NCBI GenBank assembly: GCA_041497555.1
Contig: JBGQGS010000001.1
Span: forward strand, 1-64,000
DNA length: 64,000 nucleotides
Origin: Palsa-870 sp041497555
GTDB taxonomy: Bacteria > Chloroflexota > Dormibacteria > Dormibacterales > Dormibacteraceae
Reading direction: 5' to 3'
The position numbers and the translations under genes are program-made. Under the pieces are notes generated by a model. The model searched no databases. It saw only the letters and a program-made list of their open reading frames with translations, and was not told the origin of the DNA. Numbering within the stretch: position 1 is the first letter of the stretch; each line of letters begins with the position of its first letter. This document shows, piece by piece, positions 50,190-58,538 of this stretch.

Positions 50190-50818
50190 GCGCGGAATCG
50201 TCCGTTTCAGAGCTGCTGCGCGGCACTCGGCTGGTCGCCCGCCGCGACCCGGCGATGGCTCGTCTGATCAAGGCCGCGGGCCCGATCGAGTTGCGCGATG
50301 CCCTCGACGACAGCTTTGCCGCGCTCGTCCGCTCGATCATGTACCAGCAGCTCGCAGGCGCTGCCGCGGCCACGATTCACGGTCGCTTCTTGAAGCTGTT
50401 CGCCGACGCACTTTCCCCCGCACTCGTGCTGGCGCTCCCTGATGGCGCCATGCGGTCGGCTGGTGTCAGCGGCTCGAAGGCGGCGGCCATAACTGATCTC
50501 GCACGCAAAGTGGAGGACGGCACCGTGCCGCTGCACGACGTCGATTCAGTTTCCGACGATGACCTGGTCGCACGCCTGGTCCAGGTCCGAGGTATCGGCC
50601 GGTGGACAGCGGAGATGTTCCTCATCTTCCAGCTGCGCCGGCTCGATGTATGGCCGGTGGACGACTACGGCGTGCGCAAGGGCTGGGCGCTAGGGCACCA
50701 GGTCAAAGACCTGCTCAGCCCGCGCGCTTTGCAAGCGGAGGGCGATCGCTTTCGACCTTATCGCACGGTCGCGGCGTGGTACTGCTGGCGCGCAGTCGAT
50801 ACGGTTCTTCCCGCTTAG
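50186..50818 (+). CDS. DNA-3-methyladenine glycosylase-like protein (HhH-GPD)
   Basis: About 210 residues. SFAALVRSIMYQQLAGAAAATIHGRF, LVQVRGIGRWTAEMFLIFQL (HhH with GIGxWTA) and the catalytic Asp in VWPVDDYGVRKGW identify an AlkA-like glycosylase that removes alkylated bases. The conserved fold seems to start at SELLRGTRLVARRDPAMARL, upstream of the first conventional start (ATG 50255). A CTG at 50186 overlapping the korB TGA (CTGA) is the only possible coupled start. Confidence 0.85.
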   Translation: MSAESSVSELLRGTRLVARRDPAMARLIKAAGPIELRDALDDSFAALVRSIMYQQLAGAAAATIHGRFLKLFADALSPALVLALPDGAMRSAGVSGSKAAAITDLARKVEDGTVPLHDVDSVSDDDLVARLVQVRGIGRWTAEMFLIFQLRRLDVWPVDDYGVRKGWALGHQVKDLLSPRALQAEGDRFRPYRTVAAWYCWRAVDTVLPA

Positions 50819-51471
50819 CGAGCGTACTTTCGGCGAAGGCGCTCGATCTGCTCGTCGGTCATCGACGGCGCGCCATACGCATCGAGAAAATAGCGCGCGA
50901 AGCCTTTGCCGAAGTTGTACTGGAGGGTCCAGACTCCAGCAGCAAGGTCCTGGCCTGGATCACCAAGGCCGGAGCCTCCGACGTCGATCAACCCGCTCAG
51001 GCTTCCCTCGCTGACCAGCACGTTCGGCAGGCAGTAGTCCCCATGGATCAGGACATGGCCGCGCTGCGGAGTGCCGAAGGGGCAACCCGTCGCATCAGTG
51101 CCATGAATGGTGCGCAGGATTTCACCGAACACGCGCGCAACGCGCTCCGGCGACCATCCGACCGAGGGGTCGTAAAGCGGGACACCGACGAGTTCACGAG
51201 TCATGAGCCAATCGTCGCCGGCCGCATGGATGAACCCAACAAGCTCGGGCACCGGCAGGAGCCCGCGGAGCCATGCCAGGCGGTCGCGTTCGCCCGCGAG
51301 ATCCGCCGCCCGCTTGACGTATACCGTCCCCGATTCTCCTGCGAGCCGCCACACGGTGCCCGCCCGGCTCATCCATGCGAGCTCACCGTCGAGCCGCGAT
51401 GCTCCAATGGCGGTCTGGGCTGCCGATCGGACCCTTCGTGGAAGCCTTAGAGTCGGCGATGAAGATTCCAT
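50815..51471 (-). CDS. Aminoglycoside phosphotransferase-like kinase
   Basis: 218 residues. The kinase-like fold shows VYVKRAADLAGERDRLAWLR (Lys), WLMTRELVGVPLYDPS, the Brenner motif LIHGDYCLPNVLVSEGSLSG and the metal-binding LIDVGGSGLGDPGQDLA. This is the APH(3')/choline kinase-like family; the environmental context gives no proof of antibiotic resistance. ATG 51471 or TTG 51474 is the start. It is convergent with the glycosylase gene (4-bp overlap). Confidence 0.85.
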   Translation of the reverse strand: MESSSPTLRLPRRVRSAAQTAIGASRLDGELAWMSRAGTVWRLAGESGTVYVKRAADLAGERDRLAWLRGLLPVPELVGFIHAAGDDWLMTRELVGVPLYDPSVGWSPERVARVFGEILRTIHGTDATGCPFGTPQRGHVLIHGDYCLPNVLVSEGSLSGLIDVGGSGLGDPGQDLAAGVWTLQYNFGKGFARYFLDAYGAPSMTDEQIERLRRKYAR

Positions 51472-51555
51472 CAAGCGTCCTCTGTACCATGACGCAGGGC
51501 GCAGGCGTGATCACGTGTCGGGGGTGGGTTTCGTAGTGCGGTCGAGCAGACGCGG

Positions 51556-53277
51556 ATGGCGGCACTGGGGATGAGCCTCGCCCGGGCTCTTCCAGAATCT
51601 CCTGATGCATTCAAGGACGCATCCTGGGAGGACATTCTTCCCTACTACGAAGGGCTCGCTTCGGTCCCGCTCGACCGCACCAACGTTGAAGCATGGCTGG
51701 CCGACTGGTCTCGATTCGAGTCTTTGCTCTCAGAGGCCGGCGCCCTCGTGAGCTTCGCCTACTCGTGCGACACGTCTGATCCCGCTCGGGAGGCAGCTCA
51801 GCTGAGGTTCGGAACGCAGATCTCGCCGAAGGCGCGCGAGCAACGGGTACGCCTGCAGGAGCGCCTGGTCGAGCTGGACTACGTGAGGCCGGGACTCGAG
51901 ACGACAGTGGAGCGATTCCGCAACCAGATGAACCTGTTCAGCGAGTTCAACGTACCGCTCTTTGGCGATCTCTCCAGGCTCGAGACGGAATGGTCGAAGG
52001 TCAACGGGGCGATGACAGTCGATTGGGACGGCGAAGAGAAGACGCCCGCACAGCTCCTGCCCTTTCTCGAGTCGAGTGACCGCGCCGTGCGAGAGCGCGC
52101 TTTCAGGCTGCGCGCCAAGCCGTATATCGAGCAGCGCGACGCACTCGCGGATCTCTTCGATCGCATGTACGACCTGCGCCAGCAGGTCGCCCGAAATGCG
52201 GGCTTCGAAAACTACCGCGACTACGCACACATCGAAAAGAATCGCTTCGACTACACGCCGGACGACTGCAAGCGTTTTCACGAAGCAGTCGAGTCTGCGG
52301 TTCTGCCGGCAGTCGAGCGTCTCCTGGAGCGGCACCGACGTCAGATCGGCGTCGACCGGCTGCGCCCTTGGGACATCACGGCGGATGCCAAGGGCCGGCC
52401 GCCGCTGAAACCTTTCGACGACATCGCAACCCTCGTCGAGCGCGCAGCCGACGTTTTCGCCCATGTCGACCCAGACTTCCGGGCCTACTACCGAAGCATG
52501 GCGGAGGAGCACCTACTCGACCTGGACAACCGTAAGGGCAAGGCCCCCGGCGGCTACTGCCAGACGCTCGCGTTCAGGAAGATGCCGCTCATCTTCATGA
52601 ATGCGGTGGGGGTTGACGGTGACGTGCGCACACTGTTGCACGAAGCAGGCCACGCGTTCCATTCTTTCGAGGCGTCACAGCTCCCGCTTCTCTTTCAGCG
52701 TCATCCTGGGTCAGAGATGGCTGAGGTCGCGTCGATGTCGATGGAGCTGCTGGCCGCACCCTTCATCGACCGGGATAGCGGGGGATACTACAGCGAGGAA
52801 GACGCCCGACGGTCTCGAGCCGAGCTGCTGCAGGGCATCGTCATGTTCTTCACTCACTGTGCCTCGGTCGATGCTTTTCAGCACTGGATTTACCTGGACA
52901 AAGACGGCCGCGACGCCGGTGCCCGCGACCGCGAATGGCTGGAGCTGCGCCGGCGCTTCGAAGGTCCATCGGTGGATTGGGACGGCCTGGATGCAGAACG
53001 AATCGCGCGCTGGTACCAGCAGCCACATCTCTTCGGCAGCCCGTTCTACTACATCGAGTACGGAATCGCGCAGCTCGGCGCGCTGCAGGTGTGGCGGAAC
53101 AGCCTGCGGGACGGCGGCAAAGCGGTCCGCCAGTACCGCGAAGCGCTAGCTCTCGGCGCGACGAAGCCGCTGCCCGAGTTGTTCAAGGCGGCGGGTGCGA
53201 GGCTGATCTTCGACAGCAGCGGTATGCGCGAGCTGATCTCGCTGGTCGAGGAAGAACTGGCCAAGCTCGACGGCTGA
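51556..53277 (+). CDS. M3 family oligoendopeptidase
   Basis: 573 residues. The zinc site TLLHEAGHAFHSFEAS (HExxH at ~361) with the third ligand in SEMAEVASMSMELLA is the M3/PepF signature. The N-terminal helical half (FESLLSEAGALVSFAYSCDTSDPA, EFNVPLFGDLSRLETEWSKV) and the C-terminal HLFGSPFYYIEYGIAQLGAL complete the family pattern. It degrades short peptides in the cytosol. ATG 51556 or 51571 is the start. Confidence 0.92.
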   Translation: MAALGMSLARALPESPDAFKDASWEDILPYYEGLASVPLDRTNVEAWLADWSRFESLLSEAGALVSFAYSCDTSDPAREAAQLRFGTQISPKAREQRVRLQERLVELDYVRPGLETTVERFRNQMNLFSEFNVPLFGDLSRLETEWSKVNGAMTVDWDGEEKTPAQLLPFLESSDRAVRERAFRLRAKPYIEQRDALADLFDRMYDLRQQVARNAGFENYRDYAHIEKNRFDYTPDDCKRFHEAVESAVLPAVERLLERHRRQIGVDRLRPWDITADAKGRPPLKPFDDIATLVERAADVFAHVDPDFRAYYRSMAEEHLLDLDNRKGKAPGGYCQTLAFRKMPLIFMNAVGVDGDVRTLLHEAGHAFHSFEASQLPLLFQRHPGSEMAEVASMSMELLAAPFIDRDSGGYYSEEDARRSRAELLQGIVMFFTHCASVDAFQHWIYLDKDGRDAGARDREWLELRRRFEGPSVDWDGLDAERIARWYQQPHLFGSPFYYIEYGIAQLGALQVWRNSLRDGGKAVRQYREALALGATKPLPELFKAAGARLIFDSSGMRELISLVEEELAKLDG

Positions 53278-53295
53278 GGCTGTTGGGTCCGGATC

Positions 53296-54192
53296 TCAGT
53301 TGTTCAGGATGTCCCGCAGCGGTTTTTTGGGACCGAACCGAGGCGCTCCGATCCCGGAGACGGTCAACAACCGGATCACCCGGGCACGGTGTCCGCGATA
53401 CGGGTGGAGCAACTCCAACATGCGCTCGTCGCTCGAACGCGGAGTCCCCTCCAGCGCGTAGCCGACCGTGTGAGGTAGGTGGTAGTCGCCCACAGGCACC
53501 GCGTCCGGGTCGCCCAACGCGACAAGGGCAACTTTCGCCGCGGTCCATGGGCCGATTCCCGGAAATGCTTCCAACCGGCGATATGCGCTCACCAGGTCCA
53601 TCGCGGTGATCTCCTCGAGCCGGTTGGCGCTCCTGGCGGCCCGGATGATCACCTCGGCCCGGCGGCGCTCTATACCAAAGCGGTGGAACGCCCAGTAGGG
53701 AGTTCGTGCCAGCTCCTGCGCCGAGGGCGGGATCTTGAGACGCACCGGCCCAGGAGCCGGCTCACCAAGCTCCTCCACGAGGGCTCGGTACCCGGCTTTC
53801 GCCTCGATCGTGGTCACCTTTTGGGCCAGCACAGCCGGCACCAGCGCTTCGAACACCGCCTGCGTCCTTGGAAGCCGCATTCCGGGGTGGCGGCGGTGCA
53901 GGTCCGCGATCAGGCGATGCTGCGGGCGGAAACCGCTGGCGTCGTCCTGCTCCCCGCAAAGCGAAGCAGCTCGTGCAGACACCCAGTCAGCGCCGGGCCC
54001 CCAGGCCTCCACCTCGATCGTTCCCGTCGCATGTCGCAGGTGGATCGTCGCCGGGCCGTCCGGCGTTCGGGTTGCCCGCCACGCATCGGTGCCGTCGATC
54101 CGGAGTGAGGGACCGAAGCCGATTGGAGCAAGGGTCGAGCAGATGTCGAGGGGCCGGCCGGTTTCATAAGACGTCCGCACGTGCGGTTCCAC
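53296..54192 (-). CDS. DNA-3-methyladenine glycosylase II-like protein (HhH-GPD)
   Basis: 298 residues. An N-terminal beta domain (IDICSTLAPIGFGPSLR-like strand, AWRATRTPDGPATIHL) precedes the HhH-GPD core: FEALVPAVLAQKVTTIEAKA, LEAFPGIGPWTAAKVALVAL and the catalytic Asp in AVPVGDYHLPHTV. It is larger than and distinct from the glycosylase at 50186. GTG 54192 is fixed by TAGCCT 7 nt upstream. Confidence 0.87.
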   Translation of the reverse strand: MEPHVRTSYETGRPLDICSTLAPIGFGPSLRIDGTDAWRATRTPDGPATIHLRHATGTIEVEAWGPGADWVSARAASLCGEQDDASGFRPQHRLIADLHRRHPGMRLPRTQAVFEALVPAVLAQKVTTIEAKAGYRALVEELGEPAPGPVRLKIPPSAQELARTPYWAFHRFGIERRRAEVIIRAARSANRLEEITAMDLVSAYRRLEAFPGIGPWTAAKVALVALGDPDAVPVGDYHLPHTVGYALEGTPRSSDERMLELLHPYRGHRARVIRLLTVSGIGAPRFGPKKPLRDILNN

Positions 54193-54199
54193 GGCAAGC

Positions 54200-54205
54200 A
54201 GGCTA
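54200..54205 (-). promoter_or_regulatory. -10 box TAGCCT made from the stop codon of the upstream kinase gene
   Basis: On the minus strand the TAG stop of the histidine kinase gene (54205-54203) begins TAGCCT, which ends 7 nt before GTG 54192. Confidence 0.42.
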
Positions 54206-55318
54206 CTGCTTCAGGGGAACCGCCAGGACGAAGGTGCTGCCACTTCCCAGCGTGGACTCGACCGTCAGATCTCCGTCATGCATCCGAGCGATCTCTCTCG
54301 AAAGCCAGAGGCCAAGCCCAGTGCCCGGCACATGCTGCGCGGTCGGGATGCGACCGAAACGGGTGAACAGGTTCGCCTGGTCTGCCGTGCTGATGCCCAA
54401 GCCCTGGTCGATCACGCAGACGGTGGCCATCCCGTCCATGCGCCGAATTCGAACCGTGATTACCGAACCGGCCGGCGAGTACTTCGCCGCGTTGCTCAGC
54501 AGGTTTCTGACCACCATCTGAAAGCGGTCGGGGTCAATGTCAGCTTCCAGCGGCTCTGCGGGCTCATCGACCTTGAGGTCGTGGCTCCTGAGCAGCATCT
54601 TCACCCCTTCAATCGCCACGCCCGTGAGCTCGACGATGTCGCCGCGTTTCTTGTTGAGTGCCAGCCGGCCCTCTTCCAGCCGCGATGTTTCAACCATCTG
54701 CGCGAGCATCCAGTCGATCTCGTCAGACTTCGAGATGAGCAGCGGTAGTACCGAGCTGGCCTGGGGTGACAGCTCGCCCAGGGAACCAGCCTCCAGCATG
54801 GTCAGGTAGCCCTTGATGATCGTCATGGGTCCGCGCAGCTCGTGCGATGCGATGTTGAGGAACTCGCTCTTGGCCCTTTCGAGGGCTTGGATCCGTGAGT
54901 TCAAAGTCACGCGGTCGAGGCCGGCCGTGATGCTGATCGCATACTGGACGAGGCGACGGATCTCATCGTCACGAAAAATCGGCTTCAGTCGTCTCGAGAC
55001 TATGACGATTGCCCCTCTACCCTTCTGGAGATCCAGCGGCACGATGAGCATGTGATCCTTGCGCCAGTGCAGATCTCGCTGGCTTGCCGCCGGCGGCAGG
55101 TCGTTGCGCGCCGCGATCTTCTCCGCCTCGTCCCCGGCCATTCCCAGCGCGGCGAGGATGGACCCGTCCGAATCGATGACAAAGCCGCTCTCGCCGCCGA
55201 CCATGCGCTGGGCCCACACGAGCGCCCGGTGCGCGAGCGTCTGGCGGTCCGGGCTGTAAACGAGCAGGTCGTGAAGGGCGCTGCGAAACTGGTCTTGCTC
55301 AGGCTGAAGCCGTGTCAC
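54203..55318 (-). CDS. Soluble GAF-domain sensor histidine kinase
   Basis: 371 residues. A GAF-like sensor (residues ~15-145: ALVWAQRMVGGESGFVIDSD, HMLIVPLDLQKGRGAIVIVS) is followed by HisKA with NIASHELRGPMTIIKGYLTM (phosphoacceptor ~170) and a HATPase (VVRNLLSNAAKYSPAG, VIDQGLGISTADQ, GTGLGLWLSREIARM). No membrane helices and no adjacent response regulator, so it is an orphan kinase. GTG 55318 has TATCCT 7 nt upstream. Confidence 0.92.
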   Translation of the reverse strand: MTRLQPEQDQFRSALHDLLVYSPDRQTLAHRALVWAQRMVGGESGFVIDSDGSILAALGMAGDEAEKIAARNDLPPAASQRDLHWRKDHMLIVPLDLQKGRGAIVIVSRRLKPIFRDDEIRRLVQYAISITAGLDRVTLNSRIQALERAKSEFLNIASHELRGPMTIIKGYLTMLEAGSLGELSPQASSVLPLLISKSDEIDWMLAQMVETSRLEEGRLALNKKRGDIVELTGVAIEGVKMLLRSHDLKVDEPAEPLEADIDPDRFQMVVRNLLSNAAKYSPAGSVITVRIRRMDGMATVCVIDQGLGISTADQANLFTRFGRIPTAQHVPGTGLGLWLSREIARMHDGDLTVESTLGSGSTFVLAVPLKQ

Positions 55319-55325
55319 CCGGGCG

Positions 55326-55331
55326 AGGATA
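55326..55331 (-). promoter_or_regulatory. -10 box TATCCT of the GAF kinase
   Basis: TATCCT on the minus strand ends 7 nt before GTG 55318. Confidence 0.48.
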
Positions 55332-55369
55332 GCCCAAATGACGATATTTCAACGACAGGAGAGTTAGTT

Positions 55370-55819
55370 ATGAAGTGGGTGACCCGAAAGAACGCCAGCG
55401 TCGACCGGATCGCCTGCCCGTGGCTGGTCAAGCGGTTCATCGACCCGGACGCAGAGTTCCTGTACGTCCCGGCTCCAGAGGTTGCCGCCGTGGCTGGGCG
55501 CGAGGGCGCTATTCCGTACGACGTCGCGGACGTCGAGCTGGGCCACGTGGACGGCCGGTGCAGCTTTGAGTCGATCATCCTGAAATACGGCCTGCAGGAC
55601 CCGGCGCTCAACCGCCTGGCCCAGATCGTGCATGGGGCGGATGTCACCGCCGACGTCGACAAGACACCGGAGGCGGCCGGCCTCAAGGCCATCGCCCATG
55701 GGTTCGCCATCGTCCATGGCGAGAACGACCACTTGAAGATCGACCTCGAAAGTCCCCTCTACGACGCCCTGTACGCGTGGTGCCAGAAGGAGGGGGCGAG
55801 AGTCAGGCCGCGGGAGTGA
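55370..55819 (+). CDS. ChrB-domain (chromate resistance-like) protein
   Basis: 149 residues. MKWVTRKNASVDRIACPWLV then KRFIDPDAEFLYVPAPEV, IPYDVADVELGHVDGRCSFE and LAQIVHGADVTAD match the C-terminal ChrB domain that often stands alone. Standalone versions occur widely without a chromate transporter, and none is seen here, so the role is open. The ATG at 55370 has aggagag 8 nt upstream. Overlaps the convergent VOC gene by 17 bp. Confidence 0.82.
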   Translation: MKWVTRKNASVDRIACPWLVKRFIDPDAEFLYVPAPEVAAVAGREGAIPYDVADVELGHVDGRCSFESIILKYGLQDPALNRLAQIVHGADVTADVDKTPEAAGLKAIAHGFAIVHGENDHLKIDLESPLYDALYAWCQKEGARVRPRE

Positions 55820-56558
55820 CCCGTATACCGTCGGGATCACCGCGCTCGCGGTCGAGACGCCTGACCTCGAAACTCTGAAGACCTCGCACGCCGTCTTCCA
55901 CCGGCGCAGCGCCATGGCCCTCGAGCAGGTTGATGCCGAGGTGATGGTGGTAGCCATCCCAGCTCATGAAGCGCATCACCCGACCCGCTTCCGCCGTCAG
56001 CTCCATGCCCATCGACTCGTAGAACGCCTGTGAGCTGTCCAGGTCGGAGACGTTGAGGTGCATGTGGCCGAGTACCGTGCTGCCAGAGACCTTCTTCTCG
56101 GGCTTGTCGGCAATTCTCAGGAGCCGCTCGAAATCCAGGTGGTCGGTACCGATGTTCAATCGACCCTTCGGGTACTGCCACTCGCTGCGAGGACGGTCGG
56201 AGTAGACCTCGATGCCGTTTCCCTCCGGGTCGTCGAAATAGAGGGCCTGGCTGACGAAGTGGTCCGCCGTACCTGTCAGCGGCAGCTGCTCCTCGAGAGA
56301 GCGCTGGAGGAAACCACCGAGCTCCTCCTCCCGCGGCAGCAGGATCGCGAAATGGTAGAGGCCGGCCGTATGTTGCGGGCGTTCGCGTCCGCCCGGCAGC
56401 GCCCGGAGGCGAAGCAGTGGTGATCCGCCCGCGCCCAGCGTGGCGGTGGCGGCCCCGTCATCGATGCGCGTGAGGCCGAACCACTCGTAGAAGGCAACTT
56501 CCCGCTCGAGGTCGAGCACCTTGAGCTCGACAGACCCCAGCGGCCATTCAGAAGCCAT
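55803..56558 (-). CDS. Two-domain VOC/glyoxalase protein (extradiol dioxygenase-like)
   Basis: 251 residues with two VOC modules. The first has LKVLDLEREVAFYEWFGLTR, AGLYHFAILLP and ALYFDDPEGNGIEVYSDRP; the second has GHMHLNVSDLDSSQAFYESM with HHHLGINLL. His and Glu ligands for one metal site are visible (H in LYHFAI, E in GIEVYS, H in LGHMHLN). It resembles CatE-type catechol-2,3-dioxygenase relatives. TAGATT lies 11 nt upstream of ATG 56558. Confidence 0.82.
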   Translation of the reverse strand: MASEWPLGSVELKVLDLEREVAFYEWFGLTRIDDGAATATLGAGGSPLLRLRALPGGRERPQHTAGLYHFAILLPREEELGGFLQRSLEEQLPLTGTADHFVSQALYFDDPEGNGIEVYSDRPRSEWQYPKGRLNIGTDHLDFERLLRIADKPEKKVSGSTVLGHMHLNVSDLDSSQAFYESMGMELTAEAGRVMRFMSWDGYHHHLGINLLEGHGAAPVEDGVRGLQSFEVRRLDRERGDPDGIRVTPAA

Positions 56559-56959
56559 AACCGGTTCTCAATCTACCCACCGCGATACCGATTCATAACC
56601 TATCTGGCCGCCGCCGGGCGCGGCTCGCACGCGAGCATCTCGGCTGGGTGGCTGGGGAGGAAGGATTCGAACCTTCAAACTTCTGATCCAGAGCGATCCG
56701 CCATACCACCGATTGCGATTTCGAATTGGCCATTACGTCTGATAAGTGAATTACGCGGTAGTCCCGAGTCTGTCCCGGGCGCAAACTTGGCGCAAAACGT
56801 GTGCGTAGCGCATCTAACAAGGGCGCTCTGTTGAGGTTTTCAACCCGCGCGCGGAGCAACTCCCGGGTTCCCGACCGGGGCTCGTCTACCTCCGGCTTGC
56901 GCAGTCAACTTGTATCGGGTTGCCGGCGACGACTCGCGTCGCCAGGTACACCTGAGGGG
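56559..56959. other. 401-bp intergenic region without a convincing gene
   Basis: Apart from the tRNA-Gln fragment at 56649-56693 nothing coding is supported. The stretch 56700-56830 is less GC-rich than its surroundings and its minus-strand frames give no recognisable protein. This fits the scar of a lost integrated element. Confidence 0.5.
56649..56693 (-). other. 3' fragment of a tRNA-Gln(CUG) gene, probable attachment-site remnant
   Basis: On the minus strand the sequence runs from an anticodon loop (ctctgga) through a variable region, a T arm (gaagg-ttcgaat-ccttc) to an acceptor strand ctcccca, discriminator g and encoded CCA. The 5' half is missing: no tggggag lies at the expected distance and the 5 nt before the loop (gatcg) do not pair with tcaga. 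A break exactly at the anticodon loop is where tyrosine recombinases cross over. Confidence 0.6.
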
Positions 56960-57625
56960 CTAGCCGGGATTCGCCTCGAGCAGGTGGGTCGCGTCGGCGA
57001 GCGACCGCAGCACCACGCGGTCGCCCTTCACGGCGAGGATTGTGACCGACGTGTACATCGGCATCACGGGCAGCTTCCCCCAGCCCAGCCCGAGCACGTT
57101 CGACACGTAGATCCCGATTGCAGCATTGTGTGTGATCGCGACCGCCCGGCCGTTTTCGGGCAGGCCGGCCACGATGTCGCGGATGGCGGCGGCGACTCGG
57201 TCGTACACCTCTGACTCCGACTCCGGAAATGGGTACTCGTCGGGCGCGTTGAGCTCGACTGCACCCCCTTCGTCCCAGTGGGTGCGCACCTCGCGCAGCC
57301 GTTGATCGGTGTGCACGGTCAGTCCGTGCGTCCTGGCGACCGCCTCACCGGTCTCGATCGCGCGGCGCAGGTCCGAAGCCCAGATGGAGTCGATCGGAAC
57401 GTCGGCCAGGCGCTGCCCGAGGCGCGCCGCCTGCTCGCGCCCGAGCGGCGTCAGCGTCGGGTCGAGCACCCCTTCGCCGAGCCCTTCCATGCCAGTGTAG
57501 GCATCACCATGGCGCACCAGCCAGACCTCGCGGACGCCTTCGACACCGACCAGATGCCGCTCGTGCATCTCCTCGAGCATGCGGAGGAAGGCGACGCTGC
57601 GGTCGGTCGTGCCCTCCCTGCTCAA
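56960..57625 (-). CDS. Histidine phosphatase family protein
   Basis: 221 residues. The catalytic RHG is in REVWLVRHGDAYTG, with LTPLGREQAARLGQRL, SDLRRAIETGEAVA, the Glu/Asp donor region LREVRTHWDEG and the second His in AVAITHNAAIGI. It may dephosphorylate sugar phosphates or cofactor precursors; substrate not readable. TTG 57625 overlaps the P1 peptidase TGA (TTGA). Confidence 0.87.
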   Translation of the reverse strand: MSREGTTDRSVAFLRMLEEMHERHLVGVEGVREVWLVRHGDAYTGMEGLGEGVLDPTLTPLGREQAARLGQRLADVPIDSIWASDLRRAIETGEAVARTHGLTVHTDQRLREVRTHWDEGGAVELNAPDEYPFPESESEVYDRVAAAIRDIVAGLPENGRAVAITHNAAIGIYVSNVLGLGWGKLPVMPMYTSVTILAVKGDRVVLRSLADATHLLEANPG

Positions 57626-58515
57626 GCCGCCGTAACCGCCCGCTCGATCGCCGTTCGCAGTGCCTCGACAGCGCCGACGCAGAGCGACAGCATGTCGGAA
57701 TCGCGCGCGCCAGTCGAGAGCGCGAAGACGGTGTCACCGTCGAACGGTGTGTGAACGGGTCGGATCGACATCGCGAGCGCGTCGTGGGCGACCGTGGCCA
57801 GGCGATTGCAGGCGGTCTTGTCAAGGCCGGCGTCGGTCGCGACCACTGCCAGGGTGGTGCTGGCGCCCCACACCAGGGGCTTGGGCGGGCCCTCCGCGAG
57901 CAGGCGCGTCGAGGAGTCGGCGGCTGGGCCGCCGACGACGCGTCCTGAGCGGTCGACAACGTCGCCGACTGCGTTGACGACGGCCAGCGCTCCGACGGTG
58001 GCCCCGCTCGGCATGGTGACGCTGGCGGTTCCCAGCCCACCCGGTCTGGGCGGGCCGAAGAGCTTGCCGACCGTGGCGCCGGTTCCTGCACCGTGGCGTC
58101 CGGACCTGCAGACGGCCCCGCGCGCGGCGTCATCACAGGCGGCATAACCCTGATCGGGGCCCGGGTAGGCCGTCGGCGAGCCGGTGCCGAGGTCGAACAA
58201 CACCGCGGCCGGAACGATCGGCACCAGCGCCGGGCCGACGGCGACCCCGATCCTGCGCTCGGCCAGCCATCGCATAACGCCGTCGGCGGCGGCAAGACCG
58301 AAGGCCGAGCCACCCGTCAGGAGCACCGCGTGCACCCGCTCCACCGTGCATCCGGGCCTCAGCAAGTCGGTTTCCCGCGTGCCCGGCGCCGCACCCCTCA
58401 CGTCGACGCCGGCAACTGCGCCACCGGGCGGGAGCAGCACCACAGTGCAGCCTGTCTTCGCCTGCGGGTCCGACCAGTGCCCGACCCGAACGCCGGTCAC
58501 GTCGGTGATCGCCAC
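57622..58515 (-). CDS. P1 family (S58) peptidase, DmpA/NylC type
   Basis: 297 residues. MAITDVTGVRVGHWSDPQAK, VRGAAPGTRETDLL, AVLLTGGSAFGLAAADGVMR and GKLFGPPRPGGLGTASV are typical. The autoprocessing site is probably WGAS|TTLAVVATDAGLDK, leaving an N-terminal Thr nucleophile as in NylC-type members, rather than the Ser of DmpA; HTPFDGDTVFALSTG follows. These are N-terminal-nucleophile aminopeptidases or amidases. GTG 58515 has TACCGT 6 nt upstream. Confidence 0.88.
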   Translation of the reverse strand: MAITDVTGVRVGHWSDPQAKTGCTVVLLPPGGAVAGVDVRGAAPGTRETDLLRPGCTVERVHAVLLTGGSAFGLAAADGVMRWLAERRIGVAVGPALVPIVPAAVLFDLGTGSPTAYPGPDQGYAACDDAARGAVCRSGRHGAGTGATVGKLFGPPRPGGLGTASVTMPSGATVGALAVVNAVGDVVDRSGRVVGGPAADSSTRLLAEGPPKPLVWGASTTLAVVATDAGLDKTACNRLATVAHDALAMSIRPVHTPFDGDTVFALSTGARDSDMLSLCVGAVEALRTAIERAVTAA

Positions 58516-58538
58516 GCTCGAACGGTACTCTGCTAGGC
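58516..58538. promoter_or_regulatory. Overlapping divergent leaderless promoters
   Basis: In the 23 bp between two divergent starts, TACTCT (58526-58531, plus) ends 7 nt before ATG 58539 and TACCGT (58527-58522, minus) ends 6 nt before GTG 58515. The two -10 boxes share the bases at 58526-58527. Confidence 0.55.

Noticed and set aside
50815..51471. Clinical-type aminoglycoside resistance gene
   Set aside because: The kinase motifs are general to the APH/choline kinase superfamily and the setting is chromosomal housekeeping, so a resistance function cannot be claimed.
56640..56730. Intact tRNA gene on the minus strand
   Set aside because: T arm, acceptor 3' strand and CCA are present, but no matching 5' acceptor strand or D arm lies at tRNA distance and the anticodon stem is unpaired, so it is a 3' fragment only.
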